From Plantago ovata (Eukaryota; Streptophyta; Magnoliopsida; Lamiales; Plantaginaceae), in NCBI GenBank assembly GCA_028274465.1, contig CM051458.1:75951766-76015765 (forward strand): a DNA stretch of 64,000 nucleotides. Direction: 5' to 3'. Below the pieces are notes generated by a model that was not told the origin of the DNA, did not search any database, and was given only the letters and a program-made list of their open reading frames with translations. Shown one piece after another: positions 49,751-59,794 of this stretch. Positions within the stretch are counted from its first letter, which is position 1. Every line of letters starts with the position of its first letter. The translations under genes were made by a program, and so were the position numbers.

Positions 49751-50036
49751 CAATTAAATACCAACTTATTAAGAACTCACTTAGACCCCTCCACAATGTA
49801 CAGTAATGGAATCCCGTTGTGACTCCGAGGGGCGCCCTGGGGCGATGCTTGACCATCCCCGTTCATTGTGGCTGTATGTATAAAAGTTAAGTATGAACCA
49901 TGATAAACCTTGTAACAAAAAAGAAAGTCTAACTTATCAAATAACTTATCATATATAGGAAGTGACTGGGTATCCGAAGGCCAGTGTGTTTGTATTTTTT
50001 ATGCATGCAAACCACACCATTTTTTATGCATGGAAA

Positions 50037-50371
50037 CAGTCATTCTCATTGACCAGGTGATGAGAATGACTGAAATACGCTGGTACAGTAACAACGGCAT
50101 TAGAAATGTTGTTGTTACGGGACCAGCGTACTACAATCATTCACAATACAAGGTCAAGTATGGTTTACATGATTACAAAAGAAATGTAGTATGTGAGCAA
50201 GAAAGGTGCCTGGATCTTTAGGAGCTTGAAGGCTCCATCTTTAGTTTTTTTAATGATCCAGACACCTTTCTTGCTCACATACTACATTTTGTAATGGTGG
50301 ATCTCCTTTTTCCTTGTTTCTGTCTTTACATAGCTTCCCTAATTGTGAATCATGATTACATGATTCACAAT
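50037..50371. repeat. Cluster of four inverted-repeat fold-backs
   Basis: The hairpins are: 50037-50072 (13-bp perfect stem CAGTCATTCTCAT); 50077-50129 (19-bp stem, two mismatches); 50172-50295 (about 40-bp stem including ATGTAGTATGTGAGCAAG, with one mismatch and a small bulge); 50342-50371 (13-bp perfect stem, 4-base loop). No gene covers them. Confidence 0.85.
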
Positions 50372-50655
50372 GATCGATAGTAAACGTATTAGTAGATTAA
50401 ATTTATTTCCAGCTTCTTTAATTTTGAAAATCCTTTAAGTCAATTTATAAATGAATGTAGCTACATTTATTTCAAGCTTATTTAATCAATTTCCAGCCCA
50501 TAAATTTTTCCCATACATGGGCATAATTACCTATACATGAATGTGGCTACATGAATGTGTCCATAAATACATGCATAATAAAGTGTAGTTTTACTTTAGA
50601 ATTCCCAACACCAACTATAAAAAGGCACCTAATTTTAACATATTCTCACACAACT

Positions 50656-50982
50656 ATGGAAAACCATAACAAATTCAGGTTTGAAGATACACCCCCTCTT
50701 CCCCCCCCCCCCCCCCCCCCACATTCTCCCCGACCACAAGTTCAGCCCGAGATATGGGCTTAAATGGAGGAAGCTATCGAAGAGGCATTTCCTCCACCTC
50801 CTCCCAAGTCTCCTACTCCTCCCCCTTGTGAGTACAAGGAGGTTGAGTACTTCGAAGACCTTGGAGTTTTTTACAAGCTATGTCAACAGCGGCTTGTCGA
50901 TCCAAGGGATGTCATCGACTGGTCACTCTTGAATGAGGAGTCAAGCTCCGAGGACGACGACGAGGGGATGAAGAGTGACTAG
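50656..50982 (+). pseudogene. Proline-rich small ORF of unknown function, one in-frame stop
   Basis: ATG at 50656 starts MENHNKFRFEDTPP followed by a poly-proline run encoded by 22 consecutive C (50699-50720). An in-frame TAA at 50761-50763 is followed directly by ATG and MEEAIEEAFPPPPPKSP. The C-terminus has VDPRDVIDWSLLNEESSSEDDDEG. The promoter-like TATAAAAAGG at about 50618 precedes it. Not recognised; it may be a captured gene fragment in the CACTA element. The C-run length may be misread, which would change the frame. Confidence 0.4.
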
Positions 50983-51207
50983 AATTACCTATGTAAACTA
51001 TATTATTAATTAAAATTATAACTTTTTATATTTTCTCTTTCTAATCTGTGCTCATTACAATCACATTTTCTTTTTTTTTCTTATTCAGTTAATTAATCAT
51101 TTTTTCCTTTTTGGTTATTGAGTTAATTATTAAGCATTTCCAGAATTGAGTTAAACTAAGTATATAAAAGAAAAAAAAATAAAAAACGAAAAAAAAGGGT
51201 TAGGCGG

Positions 51208-52459
51208 TGATGAACGGAGATTTGTCAGGTCCCGGTTCAGTCAAATAAATTTGTTATTTAGCCAAAGGCAATCCACAACTACAACGAAACCGTAGTGTAG
51301 CAGTAGAATGACTCGAGTGTCGTTCTCTCAGGACTATAACTAGCTTTATCTATTTAACAAGAGAATATAAAACAACAGATAGAAAGCAATAGGGGTTTTC
51401 AAGCAGATAATGGAGATTGGTGATAGTATGGTCCTTCTTAACATAATGCGTCGATAATCATGCATAAATTCCTCGGTCTTGCATAGACATCTTTGAATCA
51501 ATCTTGTGTCCTGTTGCAAGTATTAAGCACTATGAAGATAATTTGGTCTGACTAGTCAACAACGATTGTCCTAATGTGTTCCGTAATTATTCAACACTAC
51601 GAAGATAATTGGTCTGATGGTCGACTAGTGTCCATGCGTGCATAATAATAATACAACATACGAGAATTTTGGTTTCAACTGATCAACGAAATAAAGCAAT
51701 GACACGGAGTATAATGCGCAATATAGCCATTAGCATGATTATCTTCCCTCGCTAAAAATTCACATACTACCACCAACGATAAGTTTAGCTACTCATAATA
51801 GGCATGCAATCAATAGCAATCATAGAAGAAAACATATTGAAAGAAGAATAAAATAAGTAGATAAAAACTGTAAGATACAAAGTTACCGAAGGTTGTCAAT
51901 CTCCGGATGATTGCGATCCTACGCGCTTCAATCTGCTATGAAAAAGTATCCCCTAAGCTATGGAACTCCCAGGACAGGCCCCGGGAAGTTCCTACCTAAA
52001 ACTATAGAGAGAGGTGAGAAAGTAGGCTTGGAAAGATATGATTTTCGGAGAAAAACTTGAGCTCTATATATAGGCCCGAATTTAGCCCGCGGCGGTTCGC
52101 CCCCCAATATTTCGCGGAATTTCCGCGTTTTGCGATGCGGATTTGGATTTATTCACCTTTTCGGACTCGGTTTATGACTTCTAGTAGCCTTCTAACCTCT
52201 AGATTCGGCCCCTAGACTTCAAATCCTATCCGGAAACCTTCAGATACTCCAAATAGGCTTCTGGAACACCAATTCCTTGTAGACTTCAATATAATTGCCC
52301 CGAAATCTCTGAATTTCAATCAAAACCTGTAAAATAAAATCTAAAGGGAAACGTGACACTATTCTAATAAAATGTACTAAAATATAGCTAAATTAACATA
52401 GAGGATAGCTAAAATAGGTGAAAAAGACTCGAATGAAAGTGTAAAATACACATTCATCA
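51208..52459 (-). repeat. 3' LTR of element B (1252 bp)
   Basis: TGATGAA at 51208 to TTCATCA at 52459, nearly identical to 56297-57550 by eye. TATA is on the complement near 52064-52072; only one GC palindrome (GCGGCGGTTCGCCCC) precedes it, fewer than in element A. Confidence 0.92.
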
Positions 52460-53997
52460 AACTCCCCAAACCGAACCTTTGCTTGTCCTCAAGCAACTAA
52501 GCTAGACTCTAATACAAAAAACATGCAAGACACAAAAATGGAGTTTCATGCCAAATAAAATGAACTAAATTACTGAATCCATCAAATAACATATGAACAA
52601 AAACCATATAAATCAAAGCATGAATATAGGTTGAAGAATACCTCGATTGACTTATACACATCCACATAAGCACTTATGTCAAGACAAGATAGCCTCTCGT
52701 AACATTCTCTACCTGGACCTAGTCAGTGACGACGTAATGATGCATGCTAAGATACGAATGGTTGCCCCGTGCCTATGAAACTGAGGACTTACTGCTGTTC
52801 CACCATGTTAAAACTTTCCCTCAAAAGAGGTCGAACCAGTACTGGCTCTCATCAAACGAATGAGGGTTCCCTATAAAAGATAACTCTGCCCTATTCTACC
52901 CATCTCTCAAGTAAAGTCTTAAGCTATTCACCACTTCCTGAATGCCAGGCCGAGGGTGGTCTAGAACAGATGACACTCAAGACAAAAAGATAAAAAATAG
53001 AAAAACATGATTACGAAAAATGGAAAAGACTCAAACTTTGCTAAACTGCTTTTGACTTTCTTTTTTGGGGTCTTCTTTTCTTTTTTTTTCTTTCCAGATT
53101 CTTTTTTCTTTTTCTTTTTCTCTTTTTTCTGGAATTTTTCTTTCTTTTTTTCCGATTTTTTAGCCAGCAGTAGCATAACAAAAATAAACAAAATGACTCA
53201 CACGACTTCCCCAAACCTATTCGAAAGAATAGGTTGGAGCACAAAATTTACGAAAAAGGAAAATAAACTCACGATACGAAAAATGAAAAACAGAAACAAG
53301 TCTATGACGGTGTAATCCTCCCCAAACCTATTCGGAAGAATAGGTTATAAACAAAGGATCACACAACCTCACACTACCTCCTTCCTAGGCATTTAGCAAT
53401 CTCAAAACATGGTGAAGACTTGTTGCCTCTTAGGTACATAATTACTCGGGAAACAACCATAAGACCCTAACATGCATCATCCTATTATAAAGGCCTTCGT
53501 GAACCGCAGTAGAGAAAACACCACTAAGTGATGTCGAGACTACCTAGCTCAACTAAATGCAATACATAAATGTGACAAGCCAAGCGAGAAAAATCTCAAA
53601 CAAATTCATAGAGATGAAGCATACGATTAATGGCATAGCTAGCTGATCTACCCAATAAAAAAGTTCAAAAAATCCGACAATAAACTCCATATAAAACATG
53701 CAAGACTACTAGGAAAGTAGTAAACGTGCAAATGCAAAAAACTTCACGAGTTTATCATAAGCAAGATAAGTATAGAGATAACCAGCGATATCCTCCTCCC
53801 CAAACATGAACGTCGTCGCTCGTCCTGAACGTCGAAAGTGGATCCAAGGTGAGAGCTAATGCTTGTATAAGTGACCTATAATACTCAATCAAACTCGTGA
53901 GATAAAATTTAAAGCGGTAAAGAAAGCGATAAAATCTCCGGGTTGCCTCCCGGATAGCGCTATTGTTTAAAGTTTTTGACTCGACTCCTGTCTGCGC
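52460..53997 (-). other. Element B 3' untranslated region
   Basis: A polypurine tract abuts the LTR (GGTTTGGGGAGTT on the minus strand). A pyrimidine-rich tract is at about 53055-53160. Paired AACCTATTC/GAATAGGTT hairpins at about 53214-53233 and 53326-53345 are conserved with element A. Where A has its accessory gene, B jumps directly toward the protease (junction near 53720). Confidence 0.7.
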
Positions 53998-56133
53998 CTA
54001 TCTCTTCTTTTTGCGGGTACTAGGCTTCCCCTTCATTGATCTCCTCTCCATGCCATGAACCTGTGAATAAGAAAGAATATAGACTGCAAGACCACAGTAG
54101 TGAGTAGTGAAAGAAATATCGGGCGGGTCAGGTGGATCAGGTATGGCGTGCAACACGTGTTGCTTTCCGTCCACCTCGATGGTGCAAGTTCTTTGGTAGA
54201 TGTCCATCACGGAGCGTAGTTTAGTCAAGAATGGTTGCCCTAAGAGTATGACATCCCCTGTTCCAGGTGCAGACGCCGACATAACTACAAAATTGGTGTA
54301 AACAGATGCTTCACCAATCTTGACCAACACGTTTTCACAACTCCTTCGGGTCTCATAAATGATCCATCCGCCAGTCGCACAATAGCCCTTTCCTCAGATA
54401 GTTTTCCAAGGTTACTCTTTTCAAACACATTCAAAGGAATTATGTTTGAGTAGGATCCCGTGTCTAGTGTGGCACGGACATCTTCAAGCTCACCAATCCC
54501 TACCTTAACATCGAAACTTTTAGGGAGTGGTTCGGGATCCTCTTGCGTCAGAACCAAGGTCCTTCTCTTCTTCCTCAGCCTGTAGAAATTCTTCCTTCAT
54601 GCAACACTCGCACCTAACGACCTTCCTGATGGTGATTTCGTCAGGTACATCACCAGCCAATTTCGACTTCACAGTGTTGCTAGGCAGTTTGCCTTGCTCC
54701 CTACTTGCTCCTCGGTCGATCAACTCTTGTATCTTTTGATGGGCAAGCCTAGTGCTCTCTTCCAACCTATCGAGCCTTGCCCTAGTCTTCTCAGAATCTT
54801 CTTCATACCGTTTAAGAAAACTTTGTGTGTGATCGACCATCTTCTGCAAGTTCTCCATCAGTTGAGCCGACTTCGACTTCGATGGCTCTTTCGGATCGGG
54901 GTTTTCACAGTGATCATTACCATAGTTCAGCCTACTACGGTCTTGGTTCGGCCCATAAGTTTGGTTAGCCGGTGCATATCCTTGATTGTTACGGTATCCT
55001 CTTCTCCAAAATCCACCTCGAGGATTCCTACCGTCTTGTCCGTAGCTAACTTCTTGAGTGCCAAATTCCGTAGCAAAGGCTTCTTCTTCGCCTCCTCGAG
55101 CCCAGTTGCCATCATCGTATGCCAGCTCCGATCTACACATATGAGCCCCATGCCCATAGTTCTTGCATATTCGGCATACTTCATTCGAAACAGTTGTTCC
55201 GGTGGCGCTCTTGAGGTCTTGCTTCAATTCGTTGGTAAAGCACTCAAATTGATCCCCATTCCCCCTGTACATAAGGGCTTCTTGAGTCGGTGGAGCTTCA
55301 GGTCCACGTCTCCTAACCATTGCCCTTGGGTCCTTGAACTGTGAACCCTTAGCAAGCCTTTCGAAAACAGCCCAGACGGCTTCTGCGGTTTCCTCCCAAA
55401 TATTGCCTCGGCATTGGAAATCCACCACTTGTTGGTTCTCGAAGGTTAGTCCATTGTAGAAGTGTTGGACTAGGTCAGAAAGTTCAAAACCATGGTGAGG
55501 CCACTTGTTCGTGAGATCTTGGAACCTCTTGAATGCGGTGTAGATGATCTCATCATAGTCCTGCTTGAATCCAGTGATCTGCGACTTTAGCGCGGTAGTC
55601 AGAGTGTGCGGGAAGTATTACTCCATGAAAGCTGAAAAAACCTTTTCCCAAGTGTCCAGCGAGCCTGCTGGAAGAGAACTCAGCCATGACTTGGCTCTGT
55701 CGCCAAGTCCCATAGCAAAAACCTTCATCCTTAACTCATCCGTTGTTATGTCAGCTCCGGGTCGTGGGAGTTGGTTGACGAAATCATCGATATCGTTCAA
55801 GTACCCCATCACATCTTCCCTTGATAAGCCATAGAACCTCGGAAGTTGTTGGAATGCGTGGTTCTTGATCTCCAGATCTCGGGTTGCAGGCGAAAGAACA
55901 ATCGCCGGTCCCCTCATACGATCCTTGGTGGGTTGTACCCATGCCTACAGTGGTCTAGCTTCTGCCATTCCGTCGATTTCCTTGAAAAGACTAATTAGAG
56001 ATTCAGAGAAATCGGTTTCATCTATTTCCTCTAGTGCGCGCCTTTCAAGTAGTCGCCTTCTATGGTGGTAGACTCTATCGATCTCAGCAATTGAATCAGC
56101 AAGCGGTGTTCCTGCAGAACGTGTTTGCGGCAT
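53998..56133 (-). pseudogene. Element B gag-protease polyprotein, disabled
   Basis: ATG at 56133 (MPQTRSAGTPLADS). The gag core, knuckle CRICKNYGHGAHMC, a coiled lysine/glutamate-rich part and retropepsin motif ATLDTGSYSNIIPLNVFE occur in the same order as in element A. Stops at about 55945 and 55609, plus frameshifts near 54545 and 54330, break it. The lesions differ from those in A, so both descend from an intact gag-protease gene lacking pol. The frame ends at 53998 without any RT. Confidence 0.82.
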
Positions 56134-56296
56134 ACACTATCTGTGACAGACTAGGAAAAGTGTTTAGAAACAAACTAGGAAAGCAGAGAAAGATTAAAAA
56201 GGAAAACTAAAACTAAAAGAATTAGGAATCTAAAGCTGTAAATATAAATAAATTAAACAGAAAAAAGGAGTATAGTCCCCGGCAACGGCGCCAATT

Positions 56297-57550
56297 TGAT
56301 GAACGGAGATTTGTCAGGTCCCGGTTCAGTCAAATAAATTTGTTATTTAGCCAAAGGCAATCCACAACTACAACGAAAACCGTAGTGTAGCAGTAGAATG
56401 ACTCGAGTGTCGTTCTCTCAAGACTATAACTAGCTTTATCTATTTAACAAGAGAATATAAAACAGCAGACAGAATGCAATAGGGGTTTTCAAGCAGATAA
56501 TGGAGATTGGTGATAGTATGGTCCTTCTTAACATAATGGGTCGATAATCATGCATAAATTCCTCGGTCTTGCATAGAGATCTTTGAATCAATCTTGTGTC
56601 CTGTTGCAAGTATTAAGCACTATGAAGATAATTTGGTCTGACTAGTCAACAACGATTGTCCTAATGTGTTCCGTAATTATTCAACACTACGAAGATAATT
56701 GGTCTGATGGTCGACTAGTGTCCATGCGTGCATAATAATCAATGCAACATACGAGAATTTTGGTTGCAACTGATCAACGAAATAAAGCAATGACACGGAG
56801 TATAATGCGCGATATAGCCATTAGCATGATTATCTTCCCTCGCTAAGAATTCACATACTACCACCAACGATAAGTTTAGCTACTCATAATAGGCATGCAA
56901 TCAATAGCAATCATAGAAGAAAACATATTGAAAGAAGAATAAAATAAGTAGATAAAAACTGTAAGATACAAAGTTACCGAAGGTTGTCAATCTCCGGATG
57001 ATTGCGATCCTACGCGCTCCAATCTGCTATGAAAAAGTATCCCCTAAGCTATGGAACTCCCAGGACAGGCCCCGGAAAGTTCCTACCTAAAACTATAGAG
57101 AGAGGTGAGAAAGTAGGCTTGGAAAGATATGATTTTCGAAGAAAAACTTGAGCTCTATATATAGGCCCGAATTTAGCCCGCGGCGGTTCGCCCCCCAATA
57201 TTTCGCGGAATTTCCGCGTTTTGCGATGCGGATTTGGATTTCTTCACCTTTTCGGACTCGATTTATGACTTCTAGTAGCCTTCTAACCTCTAGATTCGGC
57301 CCCTAGACTCCAAATCCTATCCGGAAACCTTCAGATACTCCAAATAGGCTTCTGGAACACCAATTCCTTGTAGACTTCAATATAATTGCCCCGAAATCTC
57401 CGAATTTCAACCAAAACCTGTAAAATAAAATCTAAAGGGAAACGTGACACTATTCTAATAAAATGTACTAAAATATAGCTAAATTAACATAGAGGATAGC
57501 TAAAATAGGTGAAAAAGACTCGCATGAAAGTGTAAAATACACATTCATCA
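56297..57550 (-). repeat. 5' LTR of element B (1254 bp)
   Basis: TGATGAA at 56297 to TTCATCA at 57550; the primer site lies on its left, and the target duplication GGCGG follows at 57551. Confidence 0.92.
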
Positions 57551-57555
57551 GGCGG

Positions 57556-58094
57556 ATTAAACAAAATTCACTTGATGTACTATCTAAATTAACAATTAAC
57601 AAGTTTCTAAATTAACAAATTCAACCAAGAAACCCTAAACCCTAAATTAAAATTAACATACCATAAATTAAAATTAATAAACTGACAGTTAGGAATCCTA
57701 ACCTTTTAAATGGGAAAGAGAGGGAAAAAGTAAGTGGTGGCGGTCCGACGCGGTGGCGGTGGCGGAGACGATGGAGGTGTCTTGCTCCTCGTACCCTAGC
57801 CTCCAATAAACATAGAACAAATTCAATCAAAATCACCATCAAAATCAAAATCACTATAAAAATAAAAAATACCCAAAATTTAGGGTTTATGTTAATTACC
57901 TCAAACTGTTGAAAAAACCTCCAAATTGATTAGGGATCGACCTCCTTGTTGGATAGGCTTCGATTTGAGCTAAAATTTGCTTGAATTGGTTGAGTTTGGA
58001 GATGAATCGAAGAAGCCGACGAAGAAGAAGAAGAAGAAGAAGAAACGAGAAAAAAAGAAAAAAGGGAGAAACAGAGAAATGAGGAAGAAGAAAG
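57556..58094 (-). other. CACTA interior, possible transposase leader
   Basis: On the minus strand a T/C-rich leader with a possible donor near 57902 (TTTGAG then GTAATT) and an acceptor near 57800 resembles a plant 5'UTR intron followed by a proline/arginine-rich start. A GAA repeat lies at about 58018-58045. No domain was recognised. Confidence 0.35.
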
Positions 58095-58415
58095 GTCGTC
58101 CATCTGTATATCGCGACTTAGCGACGGATGAACTCATCCGTCGCTATATATTTATTTATTTACTTATTTTCCTTTTTTCCTTCATAAAAAATAGCTTGGT
58201 CAACATATTTAGCGACGGATAAAGTCGTTATAATAGCGACGGATAAAGCGTATCCGTCGCTAATTAGAACACGAACTGGATGTTTCGTGGCACGAACTGA
58301 GCTTAGAGCGCAGTTCGTGTTCATCCGTCGCTACACTCACCGATCTGTTGCTAAATAGCGACGGATGCTATCCGTATTTATTATTCCGTCGCTAAATGGT
58401 TGTTTTCTTGTAGTG
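58095..58415 (-). repeat. CACTA subterminal repeat region and terminus
   Basis: At least eight AGCGACGGAT motifs occur in both orientations, and the end reads CACTACAAGAAAA on the minus strand. The candidate 3-bp duplication outside is GTT. Confidence 0.8.
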
Positions 58416-58782
58416 GTTATGGCTCCGGCTCTTAGAACCTTTACATGCTATTTTCCTTAGATTCTTGGTTCTGGAGACCTTTAGAAACTCGGATGTGCCT
58501 AGTTCTGGATGTACCAATTTCCTCGAGAGGGCGACCATTCGGTATACTAATACTCGCATCGGAAGGCACACACGCGGATACTTAAGTCTCTGGAGAGTCC
58601 AGGTCTCCCTAATTCGCATGTTCACTAGGACGAGACTGGACATATTTTGGTAACATCATGTATGTACATACTGACATTATAATATGAATGTAAACTTTAT
58701 TTCTACATTTTCCTATTTCCTAGTTGTAATAAAAGAAGACTGGTTGCTTCAAAATGTAATAAAAACGTTATTAAATTAAATT

Positions 58783-58935
58783 ATTTTTAAAAAAAAATTT
58801 TTTTTTTTTTAATAATCGAACCATTACAAAGCTAGTAATAAACTATAAATAATTTTGCACTTGGCGAGAATTGAACCTATGACCTCTAGTGTCATGACAC
58901 CTCAGTCTAACCAATTGAGCTAGACCTCATTGGTT
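58783..58935 (-). mobile_element. tRNA-derived SINE copy 2
   Basis: The minus strand reads GTCTAGCTCAATTGGTTAGA (A box) and GGTTCAATTC (B box), then the same body and poly-A end as copy 1. The 17-bp duplication CGTTATTAAATTAAATT flanks it at 58766-58782 and 58936-58952. This copy keeps the fuller 5' end. Confidence 0.9.
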
Positions 58936-58952
58936 CGTTATTAAATTAAATT

Positions 58953-59794
58953 GAGTGTGATGACAAAGTTGTATAATATTGTTGTAAAAATAATGTTTTT
59001 TATAAAGGTGGTATACCTATCTCTTTTGGTAATGAATAAAGTTTTATGAGACATTAAAAAAAGATTAAAAAAAAGAATGTGGATAAAGTTTTTGAAGATA
59101 TGGGGAAGTACTCGACAAAATCATGTACTCGAGCAGGAGAGTGCATATTAAATATACTCTTTTTACAACAAAAACTTACGGGTGTGATATTCTCAAGTTC
59201 AAGTAAAAGTAAAGATAAAGAAACAAAAATGCGACAATCACTTTATGATAATAAGTATATATTTCGTTTGAATTAACGGTTTACAATTTTATGTATTCAT
59301 TACGTTGACCGAATTAACAGTGTACAATTTTATGTATTTATTTGTCTGAAATTACCAGTTTAAAATACCTCTGGTTAATCGGTCCAAGATGAACATCCAA
59401 TGACATTTTGTAAGCCAGTGTTTGGTAAGTGGTGTGGTGTGCCTTCTAGGCAAATATCATTATATCACCACCTTATTGCGTTTGGTAAGAATTTCACGAG
59501 ACCGCATAAAATAGTGTTGACTGAATATTTTTGTCCATGTGTGGCCTCATTACCACACCATACCATTTGGTTTTTTTCACTATCAAACATCCATATTTTG
59601 GTCGAACCCCATGCATAATAAATACTTCTAATCAATACCACCACATTATCAATCTCTCATTTTCAACATCAACATTAAATTATCACCGTCAAACTACCAA
59701 AAAGGTGACTGACTTCAAATTTTTTGTCACGTAGTAATATAAACATTGCATAATCACTTTATTCATTTACATCATCTCTGAGAATTTGAGAAAA
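58953..59794. other. Upstream region of oxidoreductase copy 2
   Basis: AT-rich, no gene supported. It does not resemble the upstream region of copy 1, so the visible similarity of the two copies starts at the coding region. Confidence 0.5.

Larger units (their letters stand above)
51208..57550 (-). mobile_element. Athila-like element B, complete but without RT or integrase
   Basis: LTRs at 51208-52459 and 56297-57550, with target duplication GGCGG at 51203-51207 and 57551-57555. The primer site (tRNA-Asp type, 56276-56293) adjoins the right LTR, so orientation is minus. The interior of 3.8 kb holds only gag and protease plus a conserved 3' untranslated region; the accessory ORF of element A is missing. 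It inserted into the CACTA-derived block. Confidence 0.93.
48664..58415 (-). mobile_element. CACTA (En/Spm) transposon remnant, one terminus visible
   Basis: The right end on the minus strand is CACTACAAGAAAA (ending at 58415), the plant CACTA terminal repeat. Subterminal AGCGACGGAT repeats in both orientations follow from 58095 to 58405. The same subterminal motif appears at 48716-48756 and near 47960, where the Cassandra element split it. A matching left terminus was not found, so the left boundary is provisional. The interior holds a transposase-like fragment, four fold-backs, a SINE and element B. Confidence 0.65.

Noticed and set aside
52961..53315. Lysine-rich or phenylalanine-rich frames around 10000-10220 and 52960-53315
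   Set aside because: They are translations of a long pyrimidine/purine tract in the element 3' UTR, not proteins.
57977..58222. Lysine-rich frame near the CACTA end
   Set aside because: It results from a GAA repeat and runs into the subterminal repeats. No domain or conserved start.
58860..58930. tRNA gene
   Set aside because: A and B boxes are present, but there is no complete cloverleaf, and the sequence has an A-rich tail and target duplications, so it is a SINE.
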